A DNA stretch of 64,000 nucleotides, taken from positions 136,809,251-136,873,250 of the forward strand of contig OZ038382.1 in NCBI GenBank assembly GCA_964036045.1, given 5' to 3'. Below the pieces are notes generated by a model. That model was given only the letters and a program-made list of their open reading frames with translations. It ran no database searches and had not been told where the DNA came from. Shown piece after piece: positions 14,153 to 26,270 of this stretch. This DNA is from Eutreptiella sp. 'Long Island Sound 2002'. Lineage: Eukaryota; Euglenozoa; Euglenophyceae; Eutreptiales; Eutreptiaceae. The translations under genes were made by a program, and so were the position numbers. Each line of letters opens with the position of its first letter. The stretch's first letter is position 1.

Positions 14153-15502
14153 TTTGAGCTGCCCAGGGTGAAAAACTGCATGAGCAGGTTGTGTACCTAT
14201 CCTTTGGGAGCCCGCCCCAATGCCCAAAGAAGGTGAAAAACATGTAAGTACGGCCTAAAACATGCTTTACATACCTTGGAGGGTCATTTTATGTGAGCAT
14301 GGTATCAAAAAAATAAGTTTCGAAAACTTCGATTTTTGAGCCGCCCAGGGTGAAAAACTGCATAAGCAGGTTGTTGACCAATCCTTTGGGAGCCCGCCCC
14401 AATGCCCAAACAAGGTGAAAAACATGTAAGTATGGCCCAAAACATGCTTTACATAGCTTGGGTGGTCATTGTATGTGAGCATGGTATCAAAAAAATAAGT
14501 TTCGAAAACTTCGATTTTTGAGCTGCCCAGGGTGAAAAACTGCAGAAGCAGGTTGTGTACCCATCCCTTGGGAGACCCCCCCCCCCCCCGGACCGAACAT
14601 TCAAATAGGGTGAAAAACACGTAAATACGCCTCGTAAATGCGGCCTAAAACATGCTTTACATAGCTTGGATGGTCATTTTAAGTGATCACACTATAGGAA
14701 AAACAAGTTTCGAAAACTTCGATTTATGAGCCGCCCAGCGTGAAAAACTGCATAAGCAGGTTGTGTACCAATCCTTTGGGAGCCCGCCCCAATGCCCAAA
14801 CAAGGTGAAAAACATGTAAGTACGGCCTAAAACATGCTTTACATAGCTTGGGTGGTCATTGTATGTGAGCATGGTATCAAAAAAATAAGTTTCGAAAACT
14901 TCGATTTTTGAGCTGCCCAGGGTGAAAAACTACATAAGCAGGTTGTGTACCCATCCCTTGGGAGACCCCCCCCCCCCCGGACCGAACATTCAAATAGGGT
15001 GAAAAACACGTAAATACGCCTCGTAAATGCGGCCTAAAACATGCTTTACATAGCTTGGATGGTCATTTTAAGTGATCACACTATAGGAAAAACAAGTTTC
15101 GAAAACTTCGATTTTTGAGCCGCCCAGGGTGAAAAACTGCATAAGCAGGTTGTGTACCAATCCTTTGGGAGCCCGCCCCAATGCCCAAACAAGGTGAAAA
15201 ACATGTAAGTACGGCCTAAAACATGCTTTACATAGCTTGGGTGGTCATTGTATGTGAGCATGGTATCAAAAAAATAAGTTTCGAAAACTTCGATTTTTGA
15301 GCTGCCCAGGGTGAAAAACTACATAAGCAGGTTGTGTACCCATCCCTTGGGAGACCCCCCCCCCCCGGACCGAACATTCAAATAGGGTGAAAACCACGTA
15401 AATACGCATAGTAGGTACGGCCTAAGACATGCTTTACATAGCTTGGATGGTCATTTTAAGTGATCACACTATAGGAAAAACAAGTTTCGAAAACTTCGAT
15501 TT

Positions 15503-16321
15503 GGTCTATATCACTCTTGTATACTACTTTCCGGTTTGACACATGCATGGAGCATTTGAATATTTGCCGTATGCATTTTTGAGTATATAATTGATTTTTG
15601 GGCATAATGGTGTGATTTGCCTGATTTTGCCATGTTGTGAGGTCGTCTTCATGGGGCACCTCTCCAAGCCCAATCGACTCCAAGTCCAACCAAGGTTATG
15701 TCAGGGTAGGGCATGGTCCTGAGTGCCACTCTAGGCCATGACACGCCACCTCCCCTATTGGGCTAGGATTTAGAGGCTTGGGAGGGAACACATTTTTGGG
15801 GTTTATGTAGTGACTTTTGACACATGGCATATAGCCATCTTATTTGACTGGGTTCAGGGCATCATGTTGGCGAGTCAAGGGAAGGTCTTGAGTCCAGGGA
15901 ATGAGGGGTCTATGGCCGTGATTGTGTACGTTTCCATCTTTCCCAAACTTTGCTTTATTTGTGTTCATATGCCAATATCAGGGCTTCCTCTTTGGTGCAA
16001 TTCTTGTACATGCCCACCGCCCGTGTCTCCGTGTGCACCGTGAGACGACCGGCGTGTTGAAGGAGTGGTTGAGTGTCAACGCGGGACCTCAAACGCCCTT
16101 GGAAGCCCACAGTGTGGATTGGATTGGATTGTACTTGGGAGTTGGTTATTGCAAGGGATCAGGGTTTGTGTGAAGGAGCCTTTTACTATTTTTTGTGGGA
16201 AATTGTGCAGGATAGGGCAAGATCATGCAGAACCTGGTGAGAAGCAAGACCATAGGAGTGACGGGAAATGGTGGAAGGGGTACAGCAGGCGCCGGTCCTA
16301 GTAGGGACCTTCTTTATGGTA
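15503..16321 (+). repeat. 819-bp cassette, copy 4
   Basis: This lies 2169 bp after copy 3, which is 1781 plus 388 bp, or one extra satellite dimer. It shares G at gtc(g/a)tcttc with copy 1 and C at ggc(t/c)gtgatt with copy 3. It has private changes in agggtttgtg and ggtcctagtagg. Confidence 0.85.
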
Positions 16322-19094
16322 TTTGAGCTGCCCAGGGTGAAAAACTGCATGAGCAGGTTGTGTACCCATCCTTTGGGAGCCCGCCCCAATGCCCAATGAA
16401 GGTGAAAAACATGTAAGTACGGCCTAAATCATGCTGTACATACCTTGGAGGGTCATTTTATGTGAGCATGGTATCAAAAAAATAAGTTTCGAAAACTTCG
16501 ATTTTTGAGCTGCCCAGGGTGAAAAACTGCATAAGCAGGTTGTTGACCAATCCTTTGGGAGCCCGCCCCAGTGCCCAAACAAGGTGAAAAACATGTAAGT
16601 ATGGCCCAAAACATGCTTTACATAGCTTGGGTGGTCATTGTATGTGAGCATGGTATCAAAAAAATAAGTTTCGAAAACTTCAATTTTTGAGCTGCCCAGG
16701 GTGAAAAACTGCAGAAGCAGGTTGTGTACCCATCCCTTGGGAGACCCCCCCCCCCCCCCCGGACCGAACATTCAAATAGGGTGAAAAACACGTAAATACG
16801 CCTCGTAAATGCGGCCTAAAACATGCTTTACACATGGATGGTCATTTTAAGTGATCACACTATAGGAAAAACAAGTTTCGAAAACTTCGATTTTTGAGCT
16901 GCCCAGGGTGAAAAACTACATAAGCAGGTTGTGTACCAATCCCTTGGGAGACCCCCCCCCCCCGGACCTAATATTCAAATAGGGTGAAAAACACGTAAAT
17001 ACGCATAGTAGGTACGGCCTAAAACATGCTTTACATAGCTTGGATGGTCATTTTAAGTGATCACACTATAGGAAAAACAAGTTTCGCAGACTTCGATTTT
17101 TGAGCTGCCCAGGGTGAAAAACTGCATGAGCAGGTTGTGTACCAATCCTTTGGGAGCCCGCCCCAATGCCCAAACAAGGTGAAAAACATGTAAGTACGGC
17201 CTAAAACATGCTTTACATAGCTTGGGTGGTCATTTTATGTGAGCATGGTATCAAAAAAATAAGTTTCGAAAACTTCGATTTTTGAGCTGCCCAGGGTGAA
17301 AAACTACATAAGCAGGTTGTGTACCCATCCCTTGGGAGACCACCCCCCCCCCCCGGACCGAACATTCAAATAGGGTGAAAAACACGTAAATACGCCTAGT
17401 AAATGCGGCCTAAAACATGCATTACACATGGATGGTCATTTTAAGTGATCACACTATAGCAAAAACAAGTGTCGAAAACTTCGATTTTTGAGCTGGCCAG
17501 GGTGAAAAACTGCATAAGCAGGTTGTGGACCAATCCTTTGGGAGCCCGCCCCAATGCCCAAACAAGGTGAAAAACATGTAAGTACGGCCTAAAACATGCT
17601 TTACATAGCTTGGGTGGTCATTTTATGTGAGCATGGTATCAAAAAAATAAGTTTCGAAAACTTCGATTTTTGAGCTGCCCAGGGTGAAAAACTGCAGAAG
17701 CAGGTTGTGTACCCATCCCTTGGGAGACCACCCCCCCCCCCCGGACCGAACATTCAAATAGGGTGAAAAACACGTAAATACGCCTAGTAAATGCGGCCTA
17801 AAACATGCATTACACATGGATGGTCATTTTAAGTGATCACACTATAGGAAAAACAAGTTTCGAAAACTTCGATTTTTGAGCTGGCCAGGGTGAAAAACTG
17901 CATAAGCAGGTTGTGGACCAATCCTTTGGGAGCCCGCCCCAATGCCCAAACAAGGTGAAAAACATGTAAGTACGGCCTAAAACATGCTTTACATAGCTTG
18001 GGTGGTCATTTTATGTGAGCATGGTATCAAAAAAATAAGTTTCGAAAACTTCGATTTTTGAGCTGCCCAGGGTGAAAAACTACATAAGCAGGTTGTGTAC
18101 CCATCCCTTGGGAGACCCCCCCCCCCCCCGGACCGAACATTCAAATAGGGTGAAAAACACGTAAATACGCATAGTAGGTACGGCCTAAAACATGCTTTAC
18201 ATAGCTTGGATGGTCATTTTAAGTGATCACACTATAGGAAAAACAAGTTTCGAAAACTTCGATTTTTGAGCTGCCAAGGTTCAAAAACTGCAGAAGCAGG
18301 TTGTGTACCCATCCCTTGGGAGACCCCCCCCCCCCCGGACCGAACATTCAAATAGGGTGAAAAACACGTAAATACGCATAGTAAATATGGCCTAAAACAT
18401 GCTTTACATAGTTTGGATGGTCATTTTAAGTGATCACACTATAGGAAAAACAAGTTTCGAAAACTTCGATTTATGAGCTGCCCAGGGTGAAAAACCGCAG
18501 AAGCAGGTTGTGTACCAATCCTTTGGGAGCCCGCCCCAATGCCCAAAAAAGGTGAAAAGCATGTAAGTACGGCCTAAAACATGCTTTACATACCTTGTAT
18601 GGTCATTTTATGTGAGCATGGTATCAGAAAAATAAGTTTCGAAAACTTCGATTTTTGAGCTGCCCAGGGTGAAAAACTGCATAAGCAGGTTGTGGACCAA
18701 TCTTTTGGGAGCCCGCCCCCCCCCCCCCCGGAGCCAATTCCCAAATAGGGTCAAAAACACGTACACATGGTCTAAGACGTGCTTTACATAGCTTGGATGG
18801 TCATTTCAAGTGATCACAATATCAAAAAAATAACCTTCGAAAACTTCGATCTTGAGCTGCCCAGGGTGAAAAGCTGCATAAGCAGGTTGTGCACCCGTCC
18901 CTCGGGAGACCACCGCCCCCCTCCCCCCCGGACCTAATACCCAAATAGGGTGAAAAACACATAACTACGGCATAAAACATGCTTTACATACCTTGGATGA
19001 GCATTTTAGGTGATCACAATATCAAAAAAGTAAGTTTCGAAAACTTCGACTTTTGAGCTGCCCAAGGTGAAAAAGTCCGCAAGCAGGTTGTGGG

Positions 19095-21600
19095 CCGGCC
19101 CATTCACTAGGCCATTATTGGTGGAAACAGCCATTTCGCGTCTTTAGCACCGGCATTGAGCGGCCCTCGGTAAGGCTACTAACTACAAAAAACGTCCTTC
19201 CGTATCCTAGTAGGCATATATTGTCATAACATCCCCACTCACACCCCTAAGAGTGGGTACCACGGGGTCAACGAGGTCGCCAATACCGCCAACATAGCAA
19301 AAATGGCTGGAAAGTGCAGAAGCTGCATTAGCGCTTGTCCCACTCCGCCCCATACAAACCTCATGGATTCAGGACCCGGAAACACTTTTTCGGCTCAAAA
19401 TCGAAAAAAACCAAAGGATTACTAATTCTATTGCCTTCGGCAAGTCCACCTAGCAGAGAATCTGCCCCAAGCAACATACACCCAAAATAGGGTAAACACT
19501 CCATAAATACGGGCTAAAACATGCTTTACATATCTTGGATGGTCATTTTGGGTGATCACAGTATCAAAAAAACAAGTTTCAAGCTTTGAGCTGTCCAGAG
19601 TGGAAAACTGCGTAAGCAGGTTGTGTACCAATCCCTTGGGAGACCCCCCCCTGGACCTAATACCCAAATAGGGTGAAAAATATGTAAATACGGCCTAAAA
19701 CATGCCTTACATACCTTGGATGGTCATATTGTGTGGTCACAATATCATAAACACAAGTTTCGAAAACTTCGATTTTTGAGCTATCCAGAGTGAAAAACTG
19801 CATAAGCGCGTTGTGTACCCATCCCTTGGGAGACCCCCCCCCCCCCACTCCTAATATCTAAATACCCAAATAGGGTGAAAAACATGTAAACATGCCCTAA
19901 AACATCCTTTACATAGCTTGGATGGTCTTTTTTTTTTTTAGGTGGTCACAATATCAAAAAAACAAGTGTCGAGAGCTTCAATTTTTGAGCTGCCCAGGGT
20001 GAAAAAAATGAGCAGGTTGTGTACCCATCGTTTGGGAGACCCCCCCCCCCCCGACCTAATACCCAATTAGGGTGAAATACGGCCTAAAATGTGCTTTACA
20101 CAGCTTGGATGGTCATTTTAGGTGGTCACAATATCAAGAAAACAAGTTTCGAAAACTTCGATTTTTGAGCTGCCCAGGGTGAAAAGCTGCATAAGCAAGT
20201 TGTGTACCAATCCCTTGGGAGCCCCCCCCCCCCCCCCAGAGCTACTACCCAAATATGCTGAAAAACAGGTAAATACGCCCAAAAACCTGCTTTACATAGC
20301 TTGGATGGTCATTTTAGGTGGTCACAATATCAAGAAAACAAGTGTCGAAAACTTCGATTTTTGAGCTGCCCAGGGTGAAAAATTCTATTGCCTTCGGCAA
20401 GTCCACCTCGCAGAGAATCTACCCCAAGCAACGCACACACAAAATAGGGAAAAAACGACATAAATACGGCCTAAAACATGCTTTACATGGCTTGGATGGT
20501 CATGTTAGGTGATCGCGGTATCCGAAAAATAAGTTTCGAAAACTTCGATTTTTGAGCCTCCCAGGGTGAAAAATTGCATAAGCACGTTGTGCACCCGTCC
20601 CTTGGGAGACCCCCCACCCCCTCGGAGCTAATACCCAAATAGGGTCAAAAACATGTACATACGGCCTAAAACATGCTTTACAGACCTTGGATGGTCATTT
20701 TAAGTGATCTATCAAAACAAGCAAGTTTCGAAAAGTTCAATTTTTGAGCTGCCCGGGTGAAAAACTCATAAGCAGGTTGTGTATCAATCCCTAGGGAGAC
20801 CCCCCCCCCCCCGAGGTAATACCCAAATAGGGTGAAAAACAGATAAATACGCCTAAAACATGCTTTACATAGCTTGGATGGTCATATTGTATGGTCACAA
20901 TATCATCAAAATAAGTTTCGAAAACTTCGATTTTTGAGCTGCCCAGGGTGAAAGAACTAAGCAGGTTGCGTACCGGCCCATTTACCAGGCCATTATTGGT
21001 GGAAACAGTCATTTCGCAACTTTGGCACGGGTTGTGACCGGCCCTTAGTAAGGCTAGAGACTCCAAAAAACGTTCTTCCATATCCTAGTAGGCATATATT
21101 GTCACAACATCCCCACTCACACCCCTCAAAGTGGGTACCACGGGGCCACTGAGCTTGCCAAAACCGCCAACATAGCAAAAATGGCCGGAAAGTGCATAAA
21201 CTGCATTAGCGCTCGTCCCACTCCGCCTCATACCAACCCCATGGAGTCGGGACCCGGAAACACTTTTTCGGCTCAAAATAGAAAAAAACCAGAAGATTCA
21301 TGATTTTCGACCCAAAGAAAGGGGGGGGTCGTTTTTTTCAACATTTTTGACCCCCCCCCCAAAACCTCAAAAGTGGGTTTCAAGTGGGGGGGGTCTGCGG
21401 GGCTCCGGACCAAAAACTCATTGGGGGATGCATTTATTGGACAAAATCATGATTTTACAAGGGGTGAAACTAACAATTCAACCCCTTGGGGTAGCGTACG
21501 CGAAGAGGCCCAAAAAGGCCCAAAGCCGGGGGTATGTGGGGTTTTCCCCTATATACGCCTGCTTGGCTTTGATCTAACAAACTTTGTGACGTGATTGCAT
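19095..21600 (+). repeat. Diverged satellite mixed with a second repeat family
   Basis: Monomers here are more divergent than in the main array. They alternate with another repeat that contains catttcgcaactttggcac, aacatccccactcacaccc and cactttttcggctcaaaat. Copies of that repeat start near 19095 and 20970. The piece ctattgccttcggcaag is embedded near 19428 and 20385. I see no gene. The short frames are translations of the repeats. Confidence 0.8.
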
Positions 21601-22316
21601 AAGCAGGTTGTGTACCAATCCATTGGGACACCCCCCCCCCCCCCGGACCTAGTACCCAAATAAGGTGAAAAACACGTAAATACGGCCTAAAACATGCTTT
21701 ACATAGTTTGGATGGTTATTTTAGGTGATCACAATATCAAAACAACGAGTTTCGAGAACTTCGATTTTTGAGCCGCCCAAGGTGAAAAACTGCACAAGCA
21801 GGCCCAAAATGGCCCGAAATGGGGGGGGGTATGTGGCGTTTTCCCCTATGTACGCCTGATTGGCTATGATCCAACAACCTTCGCGTACCCTACCCCAAGG
21901 GGTTGAATTGTTAGTTTAACCCCTTGTAAAATCATGATTTTGTCCAATAAACGCATTCCCCAATCAGTTTTTGGTCCGGACCCCCACAGACCCCCCCCCC
22001 CCCACTTGAAAGCCAATTTTCGGAGCTTTTGAGGGAGGTGGGGGGGTGTGGGGGGGGTCAAAAAATGACCCCCCTTTTTTTGCGTCAAAAATCATGAATC
22101 GATTTTGAGCCGAAAAAGTGTTTCCTGGGATACTAGGATACAAAAGGACGTTTTTTGCAATCTCTAGCCCAACCAAGGGCCGGTCACAACCCTTTTCCCG
22201 GTACACGCCTGCCTAGCTTTGATCTAACAACCTTTGCGAGGTGATTTTTGAGCTGCCCAGGGTGAAAAACAGGTTGTGTACCGGCCCATTCACTGGGCCA
22301 TTATTGGTGGAGACGC
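21600..22316. repeat. Satellite monomer plus an inverted copy of the second repeat family
   Basis: A plus-oriented satellite piece (21600-21800) is followed by a minus-oriented partial copy of the second repeat (about 21800-22240). It is recognisable by the reverse complements of its cgtaccctaccccaagg and cggctcaaaat parts. C and G runs of 10 or more bases are frequent. I see no gene. Confidence 0.7.
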
Positions 22317-23092
22317 CCGGCGGGGCGTCCCGGCCAGAGTTTGGGCCAGCGTCGGCCCCTGTGGTTGCTGCACCGTTGGTTGGTGCCCGTGGCGCGGCGC
22401 TCTTGCTGGTGCACCGGCGTTCGTGGCGGTGGCGTGCGCCGGGGCCGGGGCCGGTGTCGGGGCCGGGGCTGGGGGGTCGCAGGGTGGCACGGGTGCCGTC
22501 GGCCGGGCTGGCAAGTCACGGTGTGGGTTGGGTTCTGGGTCGGCCTGTGTCGGTGTCGGGGGAGGATGCCTGCGGGCCGACGTCGGGGTCTGTGGGGTCC
22601 GGTTCCTTGTGGGGCTCGGGGTGGCCGTTGGTTGCGGGCGGGTGGTGTCGAGGGGTTCCTTGGGCCGCGTGTCGGTATCGGGGCGTGCCGCCGTCGTCGT
22701 CCGGTGTAGAACGCTCTCCCTCCCGGTGCGAGGCGCCGGGCTGCCCTGGTTCGCGGCGGGTGCGCCTGTGGTGGCGTGCTGGTGGAGTAAGGGTGTCGTT
22801 GTGGTGTTGGTAGGTAACGCCGTGCCGCCCGCTTGGCCGCACGGTCTTGCCGGGGGCTTGGTGGGTCGGCCCTTGATGGTGCCAGAGCCCCCGTGGCCCT
22901 GGATGTGTCCCGCGGCCGCGGCTGGGCCCGGATGGACGCGCTGGACGAGCTGGGGTACCGGTACCGGTAAGGGATCGTGCTGGGGTCGGATTCGCTTGGT
23001 CTGCTGGGTGTGTCGGAGCTGGACTAAGCTAGAGCTGTGACGTTCTGGGCCGCTTGGGCCACTGCCGCATTTCCATATGTGCCTGGTTGTGG
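22317..23092. other. GC-rich island interrupting a satellite-associated repeat
   Basis: About 776 bp of very GC-rich unique sequence splits a copy of the second repeat family between ggtggagac and cagtcatttcgc. It is open in several frames on both strands: a plus-strand frame 22276-23040 and a minus-strand frame 22290-23156 that translates to Pro/Thr/Ala-rich sequence. Such double-strand openness is expected from the GC bias alone. No start context, domain or splice pattern supports a gene. It could be an insertion of a mobile element or of foreign DNA, or a CpG-rich remnant. I see no terminal inverted repeat. Confidence 0.6.
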
Positions 23093-25480
23093 TAGCAGTC
23101 ATTTCGCAACTTTGGCACGGGTTTTGACCGGCCCTCAGCAAGGCTAGAGACTCCAAAAAACGTCCTTCCGTATCCTAGTAGGCATATACTGTCACAACAT
23201 CCCCACTCACACCCCTCAGAGTGGGTACCACGGGTTCACCAAGGTCGCCAAAACCACCAACATAGCAAAAATGGCCAGAAAGTGCATAAACTGCATTAGC
23301 GCTTGTCCCACTCCGCCCCATACCAACCCCATGGAGTCGGGACCTGGAAACACTTTTTCGGCTCAAAATCGAAAAAAAAAAGATTACTAATTTCGACCCC
23401 CAAAAAAAGGGAGGTCATTTTTTGACCCCCCCCCCCACCCCCCCAACTCCCTCAAAAGCTCCGAAAAATGGGTTTCAAGTAGGGGGGTGTCTGTGGGGGT
23501 CCGGACCAAAAACTCATTGGGGGATGCGTTTATTGGACAAGATCATGATTTTACAAGGGTTTAAACTAACAATTCAACCCCTTGGGGTAGGGAACGCGAA
23601 TAGGCCCAAAAAGGCCCGAAATGGGGGGGGGGGGTATGTGGCCTATATACGCCTGCTTGGCTTTGATCTAACAACCTCTACGAGGTGATTTTTGAGCTGC
23701 CCAGGGTGAAAAAACTGCGTAAGCAGGTTGTGTACAGGCCCATTCACTAGGCCATTATTGGGGGAGACAGTCGTTTCGCAAATGCCACATACCCCCCCAT
23801 TTTGTATTTTTGGCCCTCTTCGCGTACCCTACCCCAAGGGGTTGAATTGTTAGCTTAAACCCTTGTAAAATCATGATCTTGTCCAATAAACGCATCCCCC
23901 AATGAGTTTTTGGTCCGGACCCCCCTAGACCCCCCCCTACTTGAAACCCATTTTTCGGAGCTTTTGAGGGAGGTGGGGGGGTGTGGGGGGGGGGTCAAAA
24001 AATGACACCCCCCCTTTTTTTGGGTCGAAAATTACTAATGTTTTGTTTTTTTTCGATTTTGAGCCGAAAAAGTGTTTCCAGGTCCCGACTCCATGGGGTT
24101 TGTATGGGGCGGAGTGGGACAAGCGCTTATGCAGCTTATGCACTTTCCAGCCATTTTTGCTATGTTGGCGGTATTGGCGACCTTGGTGAACCCGTGGTAC
24201 CCACTTTGAGGGGTGTGAGTGGGGATGTTGTGACAGTATATGCCTACTAGGATACGGAAGGACGTTTTTTGGAGTCTCTAGCCTTGCTGAGCGCCGGTCA
24301 AAACCCATGCCAAAGTTGCGAAATGACTGTCTCCACCAATAATGGCTCAGTGAATGGGCCGGTACACAACCTGTTTTTCACCCTGGACAGCTCAAAAATC
24401 ACCTTGCAAAGGTTGTTAGATCAAAGCCAAGCAGGCGTATATATGGGAAAACGCCACATACCCCCCCATTTTGCGCCTTTTTGGGCCTCTTCGCGTACTC
24501 TACCCCAAGGGGTTGAATTGTTAGTTTAACCCCTTGTAAAATCATGATTTTGTCCAATAAACGCATTCCCCAATGAGTTTTTGGTCCGGACCCCCGCAGA
24601 CCCCCCCCACTTGAAACCCACTTTTTTGCAGCTTTTTGAGGGAGGTGGGGCGGCTGAGGGGGTGGGGGCGGGTCTCAGGATGACCCCCCTTTTTTGGGTC
24701 GAAAATCATGAATTTTCTGGTTTTTTTCTATTTTGAGCCGGAAAAGTGTTTCCGGGTCCCGCATTCATGGGTTTGTATGGGGCGGAGTGGGACAAGCGCT
24801 AATGCAGCTTATGCACTTTCTGGCCATTTTTGCTATGTTGGTGGTTTTGGCGACCTTGGTGAACCCGTGGTACCCACTCTGAGGGGTGTGAGTGGGGATG
24901 TTGTGACAGTATATGCCTACTAGGATACGGAAGGACGTTTTTTGGAGTCTCTAGCCTTGCTGAGGGCCGGTCACAACCCGTGCCAAAGTTGCGAAATGAC
25001 TGTTTCCACCAATAATGGCCTAGTGAATGGGCCGGCCCACAACCTGCTTAGTTCTTTCACCCTGGGCAGCTCAAAAATCGAAGTTTTGGAAACTTATTTT
25101 GATGATATTGTGACCACTCGATATGACCATCCAAGGTATGTAAAGCATGTTTTAGGCCGTATTTTTTCATGCTATTTGGGTATTAGGTCCCGGGGGGGTG
25201 GTCTCCCAAGGGATTGGTCTTAGTTATGCAGTTTAAAAATGGGCAGCTCAAAAATCGAAGTATTCGAAACTTGTTTTTTTTTTTGATATTGTTACTACAT
25301 AAAATGACCAACCAAGGTATGTAAAGCATGTTTTAGGCCGTACTTACGTGTTTTTCACCCTATTGGGGTATTAGCTCCGGGGGGGCTCCCAAGGGATGGG
25401 TACACAACCTGCTTATGCAGTTTTTCACCCTTGGCAACTCAAAAATCGAAGTTTTCGAAACTGTTTTTTGTGACACCGTG
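23093..25480. repeat. Second repeat family and satellite, with an orientation switch near 23.78 kb
   Basis: A plus-oriented copy runs from 23093 to about 23690. After a short transition near 23782 the same family continues in reverse complement (23788-24380 and about 24430-25050), followed by minus-oriented satellite monomers to about 25480. The arrangement is an inverted repeat with arms of about 550 bp. The short frames of 60-120 codons are repeat translations and are not called as genes. Confidence 0.75.
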
Positions 25481-25499
25481 ATCACTTACAATGACCATC

Positions 25500-26270
25500 C
25501 GCCGCGAGGCCCATGTAGCCCGGGTCTGAAAGCCTTAAATTGCCATTGTTTAGTGGCACTTGAAAATCTCCAAAGCCCTTTTGTTATCCTTGGGATAGAT
25601 ATGGGTGATGATGTGATGACAATATGGGTACTCAAGTACCCATGGGGACTCATGTAGTGGCCGCGAGGCCCATGTAGCCCGGGCTAAGGGCCCCCCGAAA
25701 GCCCCGAAATTGCCATCGTTTAGTGGCACTTGAAAATTTTCAAAAATTCCACTGAAACCCATCTTTCGCCCTTGGGATGGGTTTGGGTCATCATTTGGTG
25801 ACAATACAGGTACTCAAGCACCCATGGGGACCCACGTAGTGGTCTCATGCCCCATGCGGCCTGCGCCATGGACCCCCGAAAGCCCCGAAATTGCTACCGT
25901 GTAAGTAGTTGAGTGGCACTTGAAAATTTTCGAAAATTCAACTTTTTTCTAAAACCCTTGTGTCGCCCCTAGGATGGGTTTGGGTGATCATTTGGTGACA
26001 ATACGGGTCCTCAAGCACCCATTGGGACCCTACATGTAGTGGCCGCGGGGCCCATGTAGCCCGCGCCATGAGCCCCGTGAAAGCCCCGAAATTGCTATTG
26101 TTTTGGCTGTTGGGTGGCACTCAAAAGTTTGACTCTTTCTGAAACCCTTCTCTCGCCCCTGGGATGAGTTTGGGTGATCATTTGGTGACAATGCGGGTAC
26201 TTGAGCAACCATGAGGACCCAAGCAGTGGCCGCTACTTCCATGTAGCCCGGGGCTCTTCTCTCATCTCTC
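25500..26270 (+). repeat. Tandem repeat of about 190 bp, roughly four copies
   Basis: Units share catgtagcccg, gccccgaaattgc, agtggcacttgaaaa, tttgggtgatcatttggtga and a final acccatggggacc-like piece. Unit starts fall near 25501, 25660, 25846, 26041 and 26228. Divergence between copies is noticeable. The family is unrelated to the main satellite in sequence although its period is similar. Confidence 0.8.

Larger units (their letters stand above)
1990..19090 (+). repeat. Satellite array with alternating ~207/~182-bp monomers
   Basis: Nearly the whole 17 kb is tandem copies of one related sequence. Each monomer carries the core aagtttcgaaaacttcgat, then gagctgcccagggtgaaaaa, gcaggttgtgtacc and ggtgaaaaacacgtaa. 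Two types alternate. One, about 207 bp, has a long C run followed by ggacc. The other, about 182 bp, has gagcccgccccaatgccc in its place. Together they make a dimer of about 389 bp (measured between 14910 and 15299). Many short minus-strand frames are simply translations of the monomer and are not genes. Higher-order blocks recur: about 590 bp near 2.2-3.3 kb, about 1.76 kb between roughly 4.5-5.3 and 6.25-7.05 kb, and 1781 bp from 9.77 kb on. It lies between coiled-coil exons and so may sit inside a giant intron. Confidence 0.93.

Noticed and set aside
3305-17817. Dozens of 60-121-codon minus-strand frames with near-identical proteins
   Set aside because: They are translations of satellite monomers, overlap the C runs, and follow the tandem period. 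They do not form a gene family.
1990-19090. A CRISPR array
   Set aside because: Units are about 180-210 bp and similar throughout, not short repeats with unique spacers, and the setting is eukaryotic.
22276-23156. Long frames of 254 (plus) and 288 (minus) codons in the GC-rich island
   Set aside because: Both strands are open at once because stop codons are rare in such GC-rich DNA. The proteins are low-complexity, and the minus frame runs out into the satellite-associated repeat.
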